DNA of 64,000 nt. Origin: Terriglobia bacterium. Its GTDB lineage: Bacteria > Acidobacteriota > Terriglobia > Terriglobales > Acidobacteriaceae. The DNA lies in contig JAIQGK010000009.1 in NCBI GenBank assembly GCA_020072645.1, forward strand, positions 62,001 to 126,000, written 5' to 3'. This document shows positions 1 to 9,211 of this stretch, in pieces. The stretch's first letter is position 1; every line of letters begins with the position of its first letter. Position numbers and translations under genes: made by a program. The notes beneath the pieces are model-generated. The model was given only the letters and a program-made list of their open reading frames with translations, was not told the origin of the DNA and ran no database searches.

Positions 1-218
1 CATTCCCCTGTAAATAGCCAAATCCGCCAAACATACGATTTTTATTGGCTTTTCTCGACTGCTCGCTTAACCGTCCATTGCTTAACACTCCTTTACTCGT
101 CACTCTCGCCTTCAGCCATCAACTTGATTTCGGCAACGCATGATGGGGCTGAAGATGAGCTAATCAGGCATTTCCAAATAAGTTATAGCTTTTCCGTCGC
201 AATGCATCTAATGGGGAG

Positions 219-1553
219 ATGCCGGACGATCCTTCTCAAACCGCTGCCAGCAGCCTTAATTCCAAATGGCCTGAATCCCTGCGGGCCCTCCGCCATCGCA
301 ACTATCAATTATTTTTTGCCGGCCAGCTCATATCCTTAATAGGCACATGGATGGACCAGGTCGCCGAGGCATGGCTGGTCTATCGCCTGACCGGCTCGGC
401 CCTGCTGCTGGGTACCGTTGCCTTCGCCTCGCAGATCCCGGTCTTCCTTCTGGCCCCTATAGGCGGCGCACTGGCCGACCGCGTTGACCGCCGCAAGATC
501 CTGGTCTGTACCCAATCCTCCATGATGCTGCTCACCTTCATGCTGGCTTGGCTTACGCTTTCCCATCGCGTGCATATCTGGCAGGTCGTCACCCTTGCAG
601 CTCTTACCGGCGTGGTCAATGCCGTCGATCTGCCGGCCCGCCAGGCTTTTGTAGTAGACATGGTCTCGCGCGCCGATCTGGTGAATGCCATAGCCCTTAA
701 TTCATCCATGTTTAATGGCGCGCGCGTAGTCGGACCAGCTCTCGCAGGAATCGTAGTTGCCGCCATCGGTGAAGGCTGGTGCTTCTTCGCCAATGGCGTT
801 AGTTTTCTGGCCGTCATCGCCGGCCTGGCGATGATGACAATCGACCGTCCGCGGATGGCAATTGAAGGATCGCCGCTGGAAAACATTATTGAAGGCTTCA
901 AGTTCGTCGGGCAAAGCGGCCCGGTTCGCGCTCTTATGATGCTGCTGGGACTGGTAAGTTTTACGGCCATGCCTTACGCGGTGCTCATGCCGCTCTTTGC
1001 CGATAAGATTCTCCATGGCGGCGCACAGGCCCTGGGTTTGCTCATGGGCTGCTCGGGAGTCGGCGCGCTCTGCGGCGCACTCACCTTGGCCATGAGAAAG
1101 AGTCTCAAGGGGCTGAGCCTCTGGGTAGCAGTTTCATGCGCCGGATTTGGCCTTGCCCTCCTGGTGTTTTCCTTTTCGCGGACGCTTTGGCTTTCCGCGG
1201 TTCTGCTGGTCCCGGCCGGCTTCTGCATGATGATCCAGATGGCCTCCTCCAATACGCTCATTCAGAGCATGGTGCCCGATCGCCTGCGCGGACGCGTGAT
1301 GTCCGTCTACGCCATGACTTTTATGGGTATGGCTCCCTTGGGCTCTCTTCTCGCCGGCAGCCTTGCGCACACGCTAGGTGCCCCGATGACCGTAGGACTT
1401 GGCGGTGTTGTAGCGATTGTGGGAGCAGGTTTCTTTGGATCAAAGTTGCCGACGCTGCGTCCTGCCGCGCGAGAGATGATTGTCGCCCAGCAGATTGCCG
1501 GAGGTGATCCCCCGCAGGAAATGACTGCCCCCGTGTTCAGCAAGAACGGTTAA
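219..1553 (+). CDS. MFS transporter, EntS/MFS_3-type exporter
   Basis: Predicted 444-residue inner-membrane drug/siderophore-type exporter of the major facilitator superfamily. The N-terminal RHRNYQLFFAGQLISLIG segment and the loop 2-3 motif A (GGALADRVDRRK, about residues 86-97) are typical of the MFS_3/EntS group; about 11-12 hydrophobic segments follow, and the last ~35 residues are a hydrophilic tail. The start at ATG 219 has a GGGGAG directly against it, so initiation is not well supported, but the next in-frame Met would cut the first helix. No partner gene is nearby; the next gene is convergent. The substrate cannot be told from sequence. The 218 bp upstream hold no gene I can support. 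Confidence 0.88.
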   Translation: MPDDPSQTAASSLNSKWPESLRALRHRNYQLFFAGQLISLIGTWMDQVAEAWLVYRLTGSALLLGTVAFASQIPVFLLAPIGGALADRVDRRKILVCTQSSMMLLTFMLAWLTLSHRVHIWQVVTLAALTGVVNAVDLPARQAFVVDMVSRADLVNAIALNSSMFNGARVVGPALAGIVVAAIGEGWCFFANGVSFLAVIAGLAMMTIDRPRMAIEGSPLENIIEGFKFVGQSGPVRALMMLLGLVSFTAMPYAVLMPLFADKILHGGAQALGLLMGCSGVGALCGALTLAMRKSLKGLSLWVAVSCAGFGLALLVFSFSRTLWLSAVLLVPAGFCMMIQMASSNTLIQSMVPDRLRGRVMSVYAMTFMGMAPLGSLLAGSLAHTLGAPMTVGLGGVVAIVGAGFFGSKLPTLRPAAREMIVAQQIAGGDPPQEMTAPVFSKNG

Positions 1554-1631
1554 GCCACGAATGAACTTAATTGCCCATTTACCAATTGCCAAATTTTTTG
1601 ATTCGTGTTCATTCGCGTGAATTCGCGGCTG
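1554..1631. repeat. Degenerate CACGAAT dyad repeat at a convergent junction
   Basis: Between the stop of the MFS gene and the stop of dinB, the short arm GCCACGAATGAAC (1555-1567) is mirrored by an inverted block at 1608-1631 (GTTCATTCGCGTGAATTCGC and onward) built from the same CGAAT/CGCGAAT units. The arrangement matches the other dyad repeats at 2152, 11808 and 62998 in style, though not in exact sequence. It may form a weak hairpin between two converging transcripts. Confidence 0.5.
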
Positions 1632-1633
1632 AA

Positions 1634-2110
1634 TTACTTGGCCATCTTCTTCAGCAGCACGATCTGGCCCGAGTGATACACCGCGTGCTGCGTCGCGCTC
1701 TGGAAAAGCCGGTAGAAGTTGTAAGTCCTGCCCGGGACAGTTGCTTCCAGACGCTCATCACCGAAACTCTTGATGGTTTCCATCAGCCCCAGATGCTCAT
1801 CGAAAAAGGTAGTAACGGCCTGCTTCCATGCTTGCTCGTTCGTGTCCTTCACCGGAGGCCAGTCCATTTCTTTGGGCATTGTCGACCAGGCCGGGATCGG
1901 AGTTCCCTGAATCGCGCCGGAAAAGAATTTGATCCATGCATTCACATGGACAACGATCTCCCAGATTGAATGTGCATTCGGAATGGGACGGGCTTTAGCC
2001 TTCTCAGCGGTAACGCCGTTCAGGATTTCGCGTACGGAGTCTCCATACCACGCTTCCCCGTTGATGGTGGAGGCAAGTTGATAAGCGATGCGATTGCATT
2101 CAGTATTCAT
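1634..2110 (-). CDS. DinB-family four-helix protein
   Basis: A 158-residue DinB/YfiT-type four-helix-bundle protein, a superfamily of metal-dependent enzymes often acting with bacillithiol or related thiols; the substrate here is unknown. The metal-binding histidines are visible: one in NAHSIWEIVVHVNAW (about residues 47-61) and an HxxxH in QHAVYHSGQI near the C-terminus. The frame is open to 2191, but those extra 27 codons are translated from a dyad repeat (CACAAAGGA units), so the Met at 2110 (MNTECNRIAYQL) is taken as the start. It lies downstream of fadE on the same strand, separated by the 2152-2232 hairpin, and may be independent of the fad operon. Confidence 0.85.
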   Translation of the reverse strand: MNTECNRIAYQLASTINGEAWYGDSVREILNGVTAEKAKARPIPNAHSIWEIVVHVNAWIKFFSGAIQGTPIPAWSTMPKEMDWPPVKDTNEQAWKQAVTTFFDEHLGLMETIKSFGDERLEATVPGRTYNFYRLFQSATQHAVYHSGQIVLLKKMAK

Positions 2111-2151
2111 AACAAAAACAATAAACCACAAAGGACAAACCAGAAACCGAT

Positions 2152-2232
2152 AACCACAAAGGACACAAAGGAACACGAAGATTTTTTGCACAGCGTGACA
2201 AACCTTCGTGTTTCTTTGTGTCCTTTGTGGTT
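2152..2232. repeat. 29-bp inverted repeat (CACAAAGGA family hairpin)
   Basis: Two 29-bp arms (2152-2180 and 2204-2232) are inverted copies with one mismatch around a 23-nt loop; each arm is built of ACAAAGGA units. A third, partial copy in direct orientation (AACCACAAAGGACA) sits at 2124-2137. It lies between the stop of fadE and the start of dinB and could act as a transcription attenuator or mRNA 3'-end stabiliser, or be a small mobile palindrome. No T-run follows either arm closely enough to call an intrinsic terminator. Confidence 0.75.
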
Positions 2233-2244
2233 AAAGCTCTTTGT

Positions 2245-4044
2245 TTAAGCCCGCACGTACTTCCCTGCCTCAATCATCCGCGCTGCAATCTGCTGGGTGA
2301 GGGCAATCACATTGAACGGCTCATGCTTGAACAGCCGCCGCAGGATGACCATCTGTGTGCGCAGCATGTCGCCTTCTGAAACCGCAGCGACAACTTTTTT
2401 CGCCGCTGCTTCAAGCTTATCCATGGAGTGTGTCAGGCTGACCTGGGCCATGGCGATAGCCAAAGCACACTTCGCTTCACCCTGACGCTCAACCAGCTTC
2501 TGCGTGCGCAGCACCACTGAATCCATGGCAAAGACTTCAATCACCATGTCTGCAATCGCGGAAAGAATTTCCTGCTGCTGTTCGATGGCCGCCATGTATT
2601 TCTGCACCGCCGCTCCGGCCAGCATCAGCGCGGCTTTCTTGGCGTTGCTGACCAGCGTGCGCTCGGCAGCCAGCGGGCCTTCCAGCGGCTCCGCTGAACT
2701 TGGGCCTGACATGATTTCGTCCGTTAACTTCTTGATTGCCGGCATGAGCGGCAACTGGCCTTTCATGGCGCGTTTTAGCAGCCAGCCGGTGATGATCATG
2801 CGATTAATTTCGTTGGTGCCTTCAAAGATGCGGTTCACGCGCGAGTCGCGATACGCCCGCTCCGCCGGATACTCTTCCACAAAACCATAGCCGCCATAAA
2901 TCTGGACAGTCTCATCCACAACGTAATCCAGCATCTCCGAGCCAAACACTTTCAGGATCGAGCACTCGACTGCATATTCTTCAATGCCCTTGGCCGTTTC
3001 TTTGTAAACGTCGGGCGAGTTCTTGTCGATCTCAGACATCGCCGCATCAATCATCCCCACCGTGCGATAGGACATGCATTCGCCCGTGTAAATTCCTGCG
3101 GCCATATTCGCCAGCTTTTCCTGGATGATCCCAAAATCCGCCAGCGTCTTGCCGAACGCCTTGCGCTGCTTGGCATACCCAATGGAATTATTGAGCGCAT
3201 TGCGCGCGCCGCCCACCACGCCCGCGCCCAGCTTGTAGCGCCCGATATTAAGAGTGTTGAAAGCGATTACATGTCCCTTGCCAATCTCTCCCAGCAGGTT
3301 TTCTTTGGGCACGCGGCAATCGTTCAGGATGATAGGCGTTGTCGACGATCCGCGGATGCCCATCTTCTTTTCTTCCGCGCCCGACTGGAAGCCCGGGAAG
3401 CCACGCTCCACAATGAAAGCCGAGAACTTCTCGCCATCCACCTTGGCAAAAATAATCACCACGTCGGCAAAACCGCCATTGGTGATCCACATCTTTTCGC
3501 CGTTCAGGATCCATTCTTTTCCGTCCGGCGATAGCACGGCTTTCGTGCGCGCGTTCATCGCGTCAGAAGCTGACGTGGATTCAGACAGCGCATACGCGGC
3601 AATCAATTCGCCCGTCGCGAGCTTAGGCAGATACTTCGCCTTCTGCTCCGGCGTACCGAAATAGACAATCGGCAACGTGCCGATTCCGGTGTGTCCGCCA
3701 AACGCTACGCTGAAGCTGCCGGAAACGGAAATATGCTCATTGATGATCGCGGACGCGATCTTGTCCATGTCCGATCCGCCGTACTGCTCTGGAATATCCA
3801 CGTTGGCGATGCCGATTTCACACGCCTTCTGGATCAACCCGCGCGTGACCGCGAACTCCTTGTGCTCAATCTTGTCCGCGTTGGGCAGGATCTCATTGCG
3901 GGCAAAGTCCTGCGTGGTCTGCGCAATCTGCTGGTGCTCTTCGCTCAGGTCTTCAGGGGTAAAAACCTGGTCAGTTGCGTGCTCGTCGATAAGAAAACTT
4001 CCGCCCGCCAGTTTGATTTTGTTTGGGACTGCTACTGTAGCCAT
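2245..4044 (-). CDS. fadE: Acyl-CoA dehydrogenase (FadE type, VLCAD-like)
   Basis: Predicted FAD-dependent acyl-CoA dehydrogenase for the first oxidation step of fatty-acid beta-oxidation, 599 residues. The N-terminal, middle (YALSESTSASDAMN, WITNGGFADVVIIFAKV) and C-terminal (RIFEGTNEINR with the catalytic-region Glu) acyl-CoA dehydrogenase domains are all visible. A ~170-residue helical extension at the C-terminus resembles that of VLCAD and Bacillus FadE and is longer than in short-chain enzymes. AAGGAG precedes the ATG at 4044. It is the distal gene of the fadN-fadA-fadE cluster; a 160-bp repeat-rich spacer separates it from fadA. The FadR-like operator at 9217-9238 probably controls it. 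Confidence 0.93.
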   Translation of the reverse strand: MATVAVPNKIKLAGGSFLIDEHATDQVFTPEDLSEEHQQIAQTTQDFARNEILPNADKIEHKEFAVTRGLIQKACEIGIANVDIPEQYGGSDMDKIASAIINEHISVSGSFSVAFGGHTGIGTLPIVYFGTPEQKAKYLPKLATGELIAAYALSESTSASDAMNARTKAVLSPDGKEWILNGEKMWITNGGFADVVIIFAKVDGEKFSAFIVERGFPGFQSGAEEKKMGIRGSSTTPIILNDCRVPKENLLGEIGKGHVIAFNTLNIGRYKLGAGVVGGARNALNNSIGYAKQRKAFGKTLADFGIIQEKLANMAAGIYTGECMSYRTVGMIDAAMSEIDKNSPDVYKETAKGIEEYAVECSILKVFGSEMLDYVVDETVQIYGGYGFVEEYPAERAYRDSRVNRIFEGTNEINRMIITGWLLKRAMKGQLPLMPAIKKLTDEIMSGPSSAEPLEGPLAAERTLVSNAKKAALMLAGAAVQKYMAAIEQQQEILSAIADMVIEVFAMDSVVLRTQKLVERQGEAKCALAIAMAQVSLTHSMDKLEAAAKKVVAAVSEGDMLRTQMVILRRLFKHEPFNVIALTQQIAARMIEAGKYVRA

Positions 4045-4055
4045 AAATCTCCTTA

Positions 4056-4172
4056 GATAGCTCCTAGCTGCTAGCTTCCAGCCATTAGCTCTTGGCCTTT
4101 GGCTCTTAGGTTAGAACTCAATACTTCCGCTTTCAGATCACCCGATCTCCCGATCACGGCGATCACCCGATC
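4056..4172. repeat. Low-complexity AGCTAG / CGATCACC repeats between fadA and fadE
   Basis: The spacer holds degenerate tandem copies of TAGCTnCTAGCT-like words (about 4056-4110) and then alternating GATCACCCGATC words (4136-4172). These are simple-sequence intergenic repeats with no coding potential. Their meaning is unclear; several short self-complementary words could fold. Confidence 0.55.
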
Positions 4173-4204
4173 TTCAGGACCCTGTGCCCTCTGTGGTGAA
4201 GAAC

Positions 4205-5383
4205 TCATGCAATGTTCTCGAATATCCCTGCCGCTCCCATGCCGCCGCCGATGCACATGGTCACGATTCCGTACTTGCCATTGCGTCGCTTCAGTTCGCG
4301 CAAGATCGTCGCCGTGAGCTTGGCTCCGGTGCATCCCAAGGGATGTCCCAACGCCACCGCCCCGCCATTGGGATTGATCTTGTTTATATCAAGCCCCGCT
4401 TCCTTGATCACAGAGAGCGCCTGCGCGGCAAATGCTTCGTTCAACTCAAATACGTCGATATCTTCCAGCTTCAGCCCTGCCATCTTCAGGACTTTGGGAA
4501 TCGCATACACCGGCCCGAGTCCCATTTCTTCCGGCAGATAGCCTGCCGTGGCAAACGCCACAAATCGCGCCATAGGTTTGATGCCGAGTTGCCGGGCTTT
4601 GTCACTGCTCATTACCACAGTTGCCGCCGCGCCGTCAGAAGTTTGCGATGAATTCCCTGCCGTCACGCTTCCCCGGGCATGGAAAGCCGGCTTCAAAGCC
4701 GCCAAAGCTTCTATGGTCGAATCAGCTCTCGGGCCTTCATCGACCTTAAAGACAATCTCCATCCGCTTTGGCTTGGAACCGTTGGGCGTGGTAAAGCTCA
4801 CCGGCACCGGCACAATCTCATCTTCGAACCTGCCGCCCTGAATCGCTGCGATGGCCTTCTTGTGGCTGTTCAGGGAGAACTCGTCGGCCTGCTGGCGCGT
4901 AATGCCATATCTCTTGGCCAGCCGCTCCGCCGTGAGTCCCATGGAAAGATAGCTGTCAGGATAGTTGTCCATCAGCCACGGATTGATCGAGACTTTGTTC
5001 CCGCCCATGGGAATCATGCTCATTGATTCCGTCCCGCCTCCGATGGCGACTTCTGCGCGGCCCGACGCCACAGAATCCACCGCCAGCGAAATCGCCTGCA
5101 ATCCCGACGAGCAGAAGCGATTGATGGTCATGGCGGAGACTTCCACCGGCAAGCCCGCGCGGAGTGACGCGATGCGCGCCACGTTCATGCCCTGCTCCGC
5201 TTCCGGCGTAGCGCAGCCAATGATCACGTCTTCGATTTCTTTTTTGTCGAGCTGCGGGATACGATCCAGCGCTCCCTTGATTGCGACAGCGGCCAGATCG
5301 TCCGGGCGCGTGGCGCGCAAGGTGCCTTTTCCTGATTTTCCTACAGGGGTACGAACCGAACTTGCTATTACGACTTCACGCAT
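4205..5383 (-). CDS. fadA: Acetyl-CoA acyltransferase (beta-ketothiolase)
   Basis: A 392-residue thiolase that cleaves 3-ketoacyl-CoA with CoA, the last step of beta-oxidation. The nucleophilic Cys lies in [14 protein letters not shown] (about residue 90). The His of [16 protein letters not shown] and the second Cys of [10 protein letters not shown] complete the active site, and the length is typical. The SD AGGAG lies 7 nt before ATG 5383 and inside the end of the preceding gene (8-nt overlap), which suggests translational coupling. It sits downstream of fadN and two unrelated small genes and upstream of fadE, recalling the Bacillus fadNAE order with an insertion. Confidence 0.94.
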   Translation of the reverse strand: MREVVIASSVRTPVGKSGKGTLRATRPDDLAAVAIKGALDRIPQLDKKEIEDVIIGCATPEAEQGMNVARIASLRAGLPVEVSAMTINRFCSSGLQAISLAVDSVASGRAEVAIGGGTESMSMIPMGGNKVSINPWLMDNYPDSYLSMGLTAERLAKRYGITRQQADEFSLNSHKKAIAAIQGGRFEDEIVPVPVSFTTPNGSKPKRMEIVFKVDEGPRADSTIEALAALKPAFHARGSVTAGNSSQTSDGAAATVVMSSDKARQLGIKPMARFVAFATAGYLPEEMGLGPVYAIPKVLKMAGLKLEDIDVFELNEAFAAQALSVIKEAGLDINKINPNGGAVALGHPLGCTGAKLTATILRELKRRNGKYGIVTMCIGGGMGAAGIFENIA

Positions 5384-5864
5384 TATGAACTCCTAACGTG
5401 GTTGCAAAGCCAAGTTCGTCAGAGGACCAACCGTTCAAATGCGACTTGGCTTCATTCAGAAGATGACTTAAATTCGCTTCAATTTCTTTGAACTCGACTG
5501 CCTTCTTGAGGGTCTTGTGCTTCCAGTACCTTCTGCCGTCTCGATCCTCTGAGGCACAAACCCACAGCGTGTAAGTAGGGTATTTCTCGCTCTCCAAGAA
5601 AATCTGAATCAATTTCCGAATTGAACCTTGATACCACTCCATCGATCTCTCCGGCCAATTGTGATAATTCTTGGACAACTTCATATGCCACTCTTCAGAG
5701 AAACTGACAAACAACGGATCAATTCGCAGCAACGGAGCTTCTAGCGCGTCCCATTCATCCGGTCTTCCGTAGAATCCGTTCGGCAATCCTTTATACCTTT
5801 CCAAACAATTTCTTTTCAAAACAACTGTGGACCGCAGGCGCCCTCGCCTGCGCACGATCCTCAT
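5376..5864 (-). CDS. Uncharacterised protein inside the fad operon
   Basis: An open frame of 162 codons that overlaps the preceding gene by 4 nt (ATGA) and fadA by 8 nt. I do not recognise a family. The body is rich in Trp, Tyr and charged residues ([36 protein letters not shown]), with no signal peptide or membrane segment, so it is probably cytosolic. The first ~13 codons come from a GC-rich palindrome (GCAGGCG...CGCCTGC, 5834-5852), so the true start may be a later TTG or Met and the coupled ATG may be fortuitous. The tight packing in a metabolic operon supports a real gene, but no function can be proposed. Confidence 0.6.
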   Translation of the reverse strand: MRIVRRRGRLRSTVVLKRNCLERYKGLPNGFYGRPDEWDALEAPLLRIDPLFVSFSEEWHMKLSKNYHNWPERSMEWYQGSIRKLIQIFLESEKYPTYTLWVCASEDRDGRRYWKHKTLKKAVEFKEIEANLSHLLNEAKSHLNGWSSDELGFATTLGVHNA

Positions 5865-6556
5865 TGCGGCGTCTGACTCGGCGTCTCTGTCGGAGATGGT
5901 ACCTGTTGCGGCGTGGCTGCTGGCGTCGCGCTCGGAGCCGCCACCGGTGTTGCATTCACGTTCGGCGTCGGCTGCGGCGTCGCAGTCGGAGATGAAGTTG
6001 CATCCTGCGGCGGAGTCGCAGCCGATGCCGGCACCGATGGAGCCGGCGTTGTTACCGAACTCGGCGTCGGACTCGCTTTGGCCTGCATGTTCATCGCGTT
6101 CTTGTCAGTTAGCCTGGCATCTGGGCCAAAGACAATCTGCAACACGCTGTTTTCGCTATCGCTCGCCACATCCTTCGGCACTGACACTGCATACACCCAC
6201 GTTGATCCCACAAACTTATCGCCCTGCTTGCTTACATCACACCGCGCGTAATCCGGCGCGCCCAGAATGATCTCAACTTCTGATTCGCTCATGCCCGCAC
6301 GCAGCGTATCGTATTGATGCATCCATCGCTCAGCAGGTAAATCGCTCGCATAGGGCAACCGGATGCTGGTGCGAAACTGGTCGTAGTTCCTGTACTTCGA
6401 GTTCCGCGCCACACAACGTTGCTGCTCTTCCTTGGCCACCTTCACGTTCTTTTGAAAACGCGCATTTTCTTTTTGCAGGAACTCATAGCCCACCACCATC
6501 AGCCATGCTCCCAGCAACACGATTACGCCTAGGATGACGAGTCCGCGTTTTTTCAC
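5861..6556 (-). CDS. Membrane-anchored BamE/SmpA-like protein with Pro/Thr-rich tail
   Basis: A 231-residue protein with one N-terminal transmembrane segment (LVILGVIVLLGAWLMVVGY), a central stretch (LRAGMSESEVEIILGAPDY, about residues 90-108) with the GMS..EV..ILG.P signature of SmpA/OmlA (BamE-fold) proteins, and a ~65-residue low-complexity tail of Thr, Pro, Ala and Gln. The GTG start shares one base with the TAG stop of fadN, so the two are translationally coupled. BamE-fold domains usually sit in envelope proteins; what one does within a beta-oxidation operon is unclear. The lipobox Cys expected of BamE is absent; the anchor here is a helix. The domain call is by motif only. Confidence 0.7.
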   Translation of the reverse strand: MKKRGLVILGVIVLLGAWLMVVGYEFLQKENARFQKNVKVAKEEQQRCVARNSKYRNYDQFRTSIRLPYASDLPAERWMHQYDTLRAGMSESEVEIILGAPDYARCDVSKQGDKFVGSTWVYAVSVPKDVASDSENSVLQIVFGPDARLTDKNAMNMQAKASPTPSSVTTPAPSVPASAATPPQDATSSPTATPQPTPNVNATPVAAPSATPAATPQQVPSPTETPSQTPQ

Positions 6557-9057
6557 TAGTTCCTCAGCGGCTTGCCGGTCTTCAGCGTGAACTGTATGCG
6601 TTCCTGTGTCTTCTTCTCGCCACAGAGCGACTTGAACCCTTCGCGCTCCAGATCGAGAATGTACTGCTCGCTCACCGGCGTTCCCGGCGTCACGTTGCCG
6701 CCGCAGATTACCTCGGCCACTTTGGTCGCCACCTTTACATCGTGATCACTGATGTATTCCGCCTGCTTCATTAGATGGATTCCCAGGCGCAACGTCGCAA
6801 GCGCGTTTTCTCCCGGCGCAGGGATGTCCATGCGCGGCACCGGTGGTCGATATCCGGCGCGGGCCAGCTCCAGCGCGCGATCTTTTGCGTCCGCCAGGAT
6901 GCGCTCACGGTTCATCGAAATTACATCGCCATCAGAAAGGAAGCCAAGACCGCGTGCTTCATACGCGGAAGTTGAGACCTTCGCCATGGCAATGGTCTCA
7001 AATATTCGCTTCATGCCTTCCATTACTTCCACTGACTCACCGCGACCATCGGGCCGAACGGCCTTCGCATTGTCCAGCGCGCGCAGCAGCATCTCTTTGC
7101 AGCCGCCGCCTCCGGGCAGCAGACCTACGCCAACTTCCACCAGTCCCATATAAAGTTCAGAATGTGGCTGGCGCGCTGCGGAATGCAGGTTGATCTCGCA
7201 GCCGCCGCCGAGCGTCATGCCAAAAGACGCCGTGACCACGGGGCGCGAGCAGAACTTGATGGCCTGCGTCATGCCCTGGAACTGCTTGATGGCCATGTCA
7301 ACTTCGTCCCACTCTTCTTCCTGCACGGCCAGCATCAGCATCATCAGGTTGGCGCCCACGGAAAAGTTCGCCGAGTCGCCGGTGATCACAAACTCTTCAA
7401 ACTGGTCGCCAATGCCGCCGGTCTTGAGTGACTGGGTGACCATCTGGACAATATCGCCGCCCAAAGCGTTCATCTTGGAATGAAATTCAATGCAGCCCAC
7501 ACCGTCGCCTAAATCAATGAGCGATGCGCCGGCATTCTTCTTGACCACACCGTTCGATTTCTTTGCGGTCGAGACAGACCATACGCCTTCAGCCACTTTC
7601 ACTGGCTGATACGTGCCTGTGCGCAGATCAAAGTAAGCGCGGCCGCTGGGCGATGAGGGATCGTCTTTGTACCAGGTCTTCGCGCCCGCGGCTAAAAGTT
7701 TCTCCGCATTGGCCGCACTCGGCTTGCCTTCCTTCTTCATGCGCGCGACAGTCGGCTCCACGCCGGCCAGGTCCCAGACCTCAAACGGTCCGACTTCCCA
7801 GTTAAACCCCATGCGCATCGCCTGGTCGATCTCGACCACGGTGTCAGCAATTTCAGGAATGCGATTGGCCGAGTATGTCCACAGATCGCTCAGCGTGGTC
7901 CAGATAAACTGGGTAGCTTTGTCACGAGGATCGCCGGCAAGAATCGTGCGCAGCCGCTCGCCCATGTCTTCAATGTTTTTTGCCAGCTCCAGCGCGGGAA
8001 ATTTCGCCTTCTGCACGGGATGGTACTCAAGCGTCTTCCAGTCAATGGCCTGGCGTTCTTCTCCCTGTGGGCCTTTGATCTTCTTATAGAAACCGGACTT
8101 CACCTTGTCGCCCAGCAGCTTCTTCTCCAGCATCTGCTTAAAGAAATCCGGCAGCTTCAGGTCAGAGCGCTCGTCCTGAACATTTTTGCTGAAGTTGGTG
8201 ACCACGCTGCCCAGCACGTCAAGGCCGACAAGATCGATAGTGCGGAACGTAGGCGCTTTGCTCCAGCCGCCGCTTGAAGTCAGCGCGTCCACCTCTTCAA
8301 TGGTCAGGTCCATCTCCTGCATAATGCGGAAGACATTCAACCCGGCAAATGTGCCGATGCGGTTGGCGATAAAGTTGGGCGTGTCCTTGGCCGTGACAAT
8401 TCCCTTGCCCATGCGCACGTCACAGAAATGCGCCACGGTCTCAATCGCCGCCGGGTCGGTTTCCGGCGTGGGAATAATTTCCAGCAGGCGCATATAGCGC
8501 GGCGGATTGAAGAAGTGCGTGCCAAACCAGTGGCGGCGGAAATCCGGGACGAATCCTTCCGCAATGCTGGCCACTGGGAGCCCGCTGGTGTTGGTAGTAA
8601 CAATGCTTCCGGGTTTGCGAATGCCTTCAACCTTGCGAAGCAACCCGCGCTTGATCTCCAGGTTCTCGGCCACCGCTTCAATGATCCAGTCCGCATCGGC
8701 CAGCAGCTTTATGTCGTCGTCAAACGTGCCGATAGTGATGAGCCGCTCCAGCCCTTTTTCAAAGAATGCCGCGGGCTTGGATTTGACCGCCGCTTCCAGT
8801 CCGCCTGCAACCAGCTTTCGGCGCGCAGCTTTGTCCGTGCTCTGTGCTGCGTCCGGCGTCACAATATCCAGCAGCACGCAGGGCACGCCGGCATTGGCAA
8901 AGTGCGCCGCAATGCGCGCACCCATGGTCCCGGCGCCGAGCACGGCAACTTTATTGATCCGCTGGTGCCCGGTCTTTTGGCCTTGAGGATTCTGGCTGGT
9001 TTGCGCTCCGTTTGAGCTGCGGGACTGCGGTGCCGCGGGAACTGCAACATTACTCAT
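6556..9057 (-). CDS. fadN: 3-hydroxyacyl-CoA dehydrogenase / enoyl-CoA hydratase fusion (FadN-like)
   Basis: An 833-residue bifunctional beta-oxidation enzyme. The NAD-binding 3-hydroxyacyl-CoA dehydrogenase domain comes first (KVAVLGAGTMGARIAAHF, about residues 36-53; then HFFNPPRYMRLLEIIPT), and the crotonase domain is C-terminal (ANFSVGANLMMLM, GGGCEINLHSAA, GLLPGGGGCKEML). This order matches Bacillus FadN and is the reverse of E. coli FadB. The frame runs open to 9141, but ATG 9057 (MSNVAVPAAPQ) has a good SD (CCAGGAGA) and is chosen. It is the first gene of the fad operon, with about 150 nt of leader behind the promoter/operator at 9212-9241. Confidence 0.93.
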   Translation of the reverse strand: MSNVAVPAAPQSRSSNGAQTSQNPQGQKTGHQRINKVAVLGAGTMGARIAAHFANAGVPCVLLDIVTPDAAQSTDKAARRKLVAGGLEAAVKSKPAAFFEKGLERLITIGTFDDDIKLLADADWIIEAVAENLEIKRGLLRKVEGIRKPGSIVTTNTSGLPVASIAEGFVPDFRRHWFGTHFFNPPRYMRLLEIIPTPETDPAAIETVAHFCDVRMGKGIVTAKDTPNFIANRIGTFAGLNVFRIMQEMDLTIEEVDALTSSGGWSKAPTFRTIDLVGLDVLGSVVTNFSKNVQDERSDLKLPDFFKQMLEKKLLGDKVKSGFYKKIKGPQGEERQAIDWKTLEYHPVQKAKFPALELAKNIEDMGERLRTILAGDPRDKATQFIWTTLSDLWTYSANRIPEIADTVVEIDQAMRMGFNWEVGPFEVWDLAGVEPTVARMKKEGKPSAANAEKLLAAGAKTWYKDDPSSPSGRAYFDLRTGTYQPVKVAEGVWSVSTAKKSNGVVKKNAGASLIDLGDGVGCIEFHSKMNALGGDIVQMVTQSLKTGGIGDQFEEFVITGDSANFSVGANLMMLMLAVQEEEWDEVDMAIKQFQGMTQAIKFCSRPVVTASFGMTLGGGCEINLHSAARQPHSELYMGLVEVGVGLLPGGGGCKEMLLRALDNAKAVRPDGRGESVEVMEGMKRIFETIAMAKVSTSAYEARGLGFLSDGDVISMNRERILADAKDRALELARAGYRPPVPRMDIPAPGENALATLRLGIHLMKQAEYISDHDVKVATKVAEVICGGNVTPGTPVSEQYILDLEREGFKSLCGEKKTQERIQFTLKTGKPLRN

Positions 9058-9211
9058 CTGGGCATCTCCTGGAAGTTGGGTGGCGCGGGCGAGAAGACGA
9101 GTCGTGAGACGTTCAGAATCATAACAGTTTTCCAGCACCAACCAGTGATAGTGGCAGACCAGCAGTACTAGGGAGACGCAGGCCGTATCTCGTCAATTGC
9201 AAGCACCTTTA

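Noticed and set aside
124-339. 71-codon frame overlapping the MFS gene start
   Set aside because: It overlaps a well-supported transporter in another frame and has no recognisable SD or family.
5828-5864. Start of the unknown fad-operon gene at ATG 5864 taken as certain
   Set aside because: The first codons come from a GC-rich palindrome; the ATGA overlap may be accidental, so the start is left uncertain.
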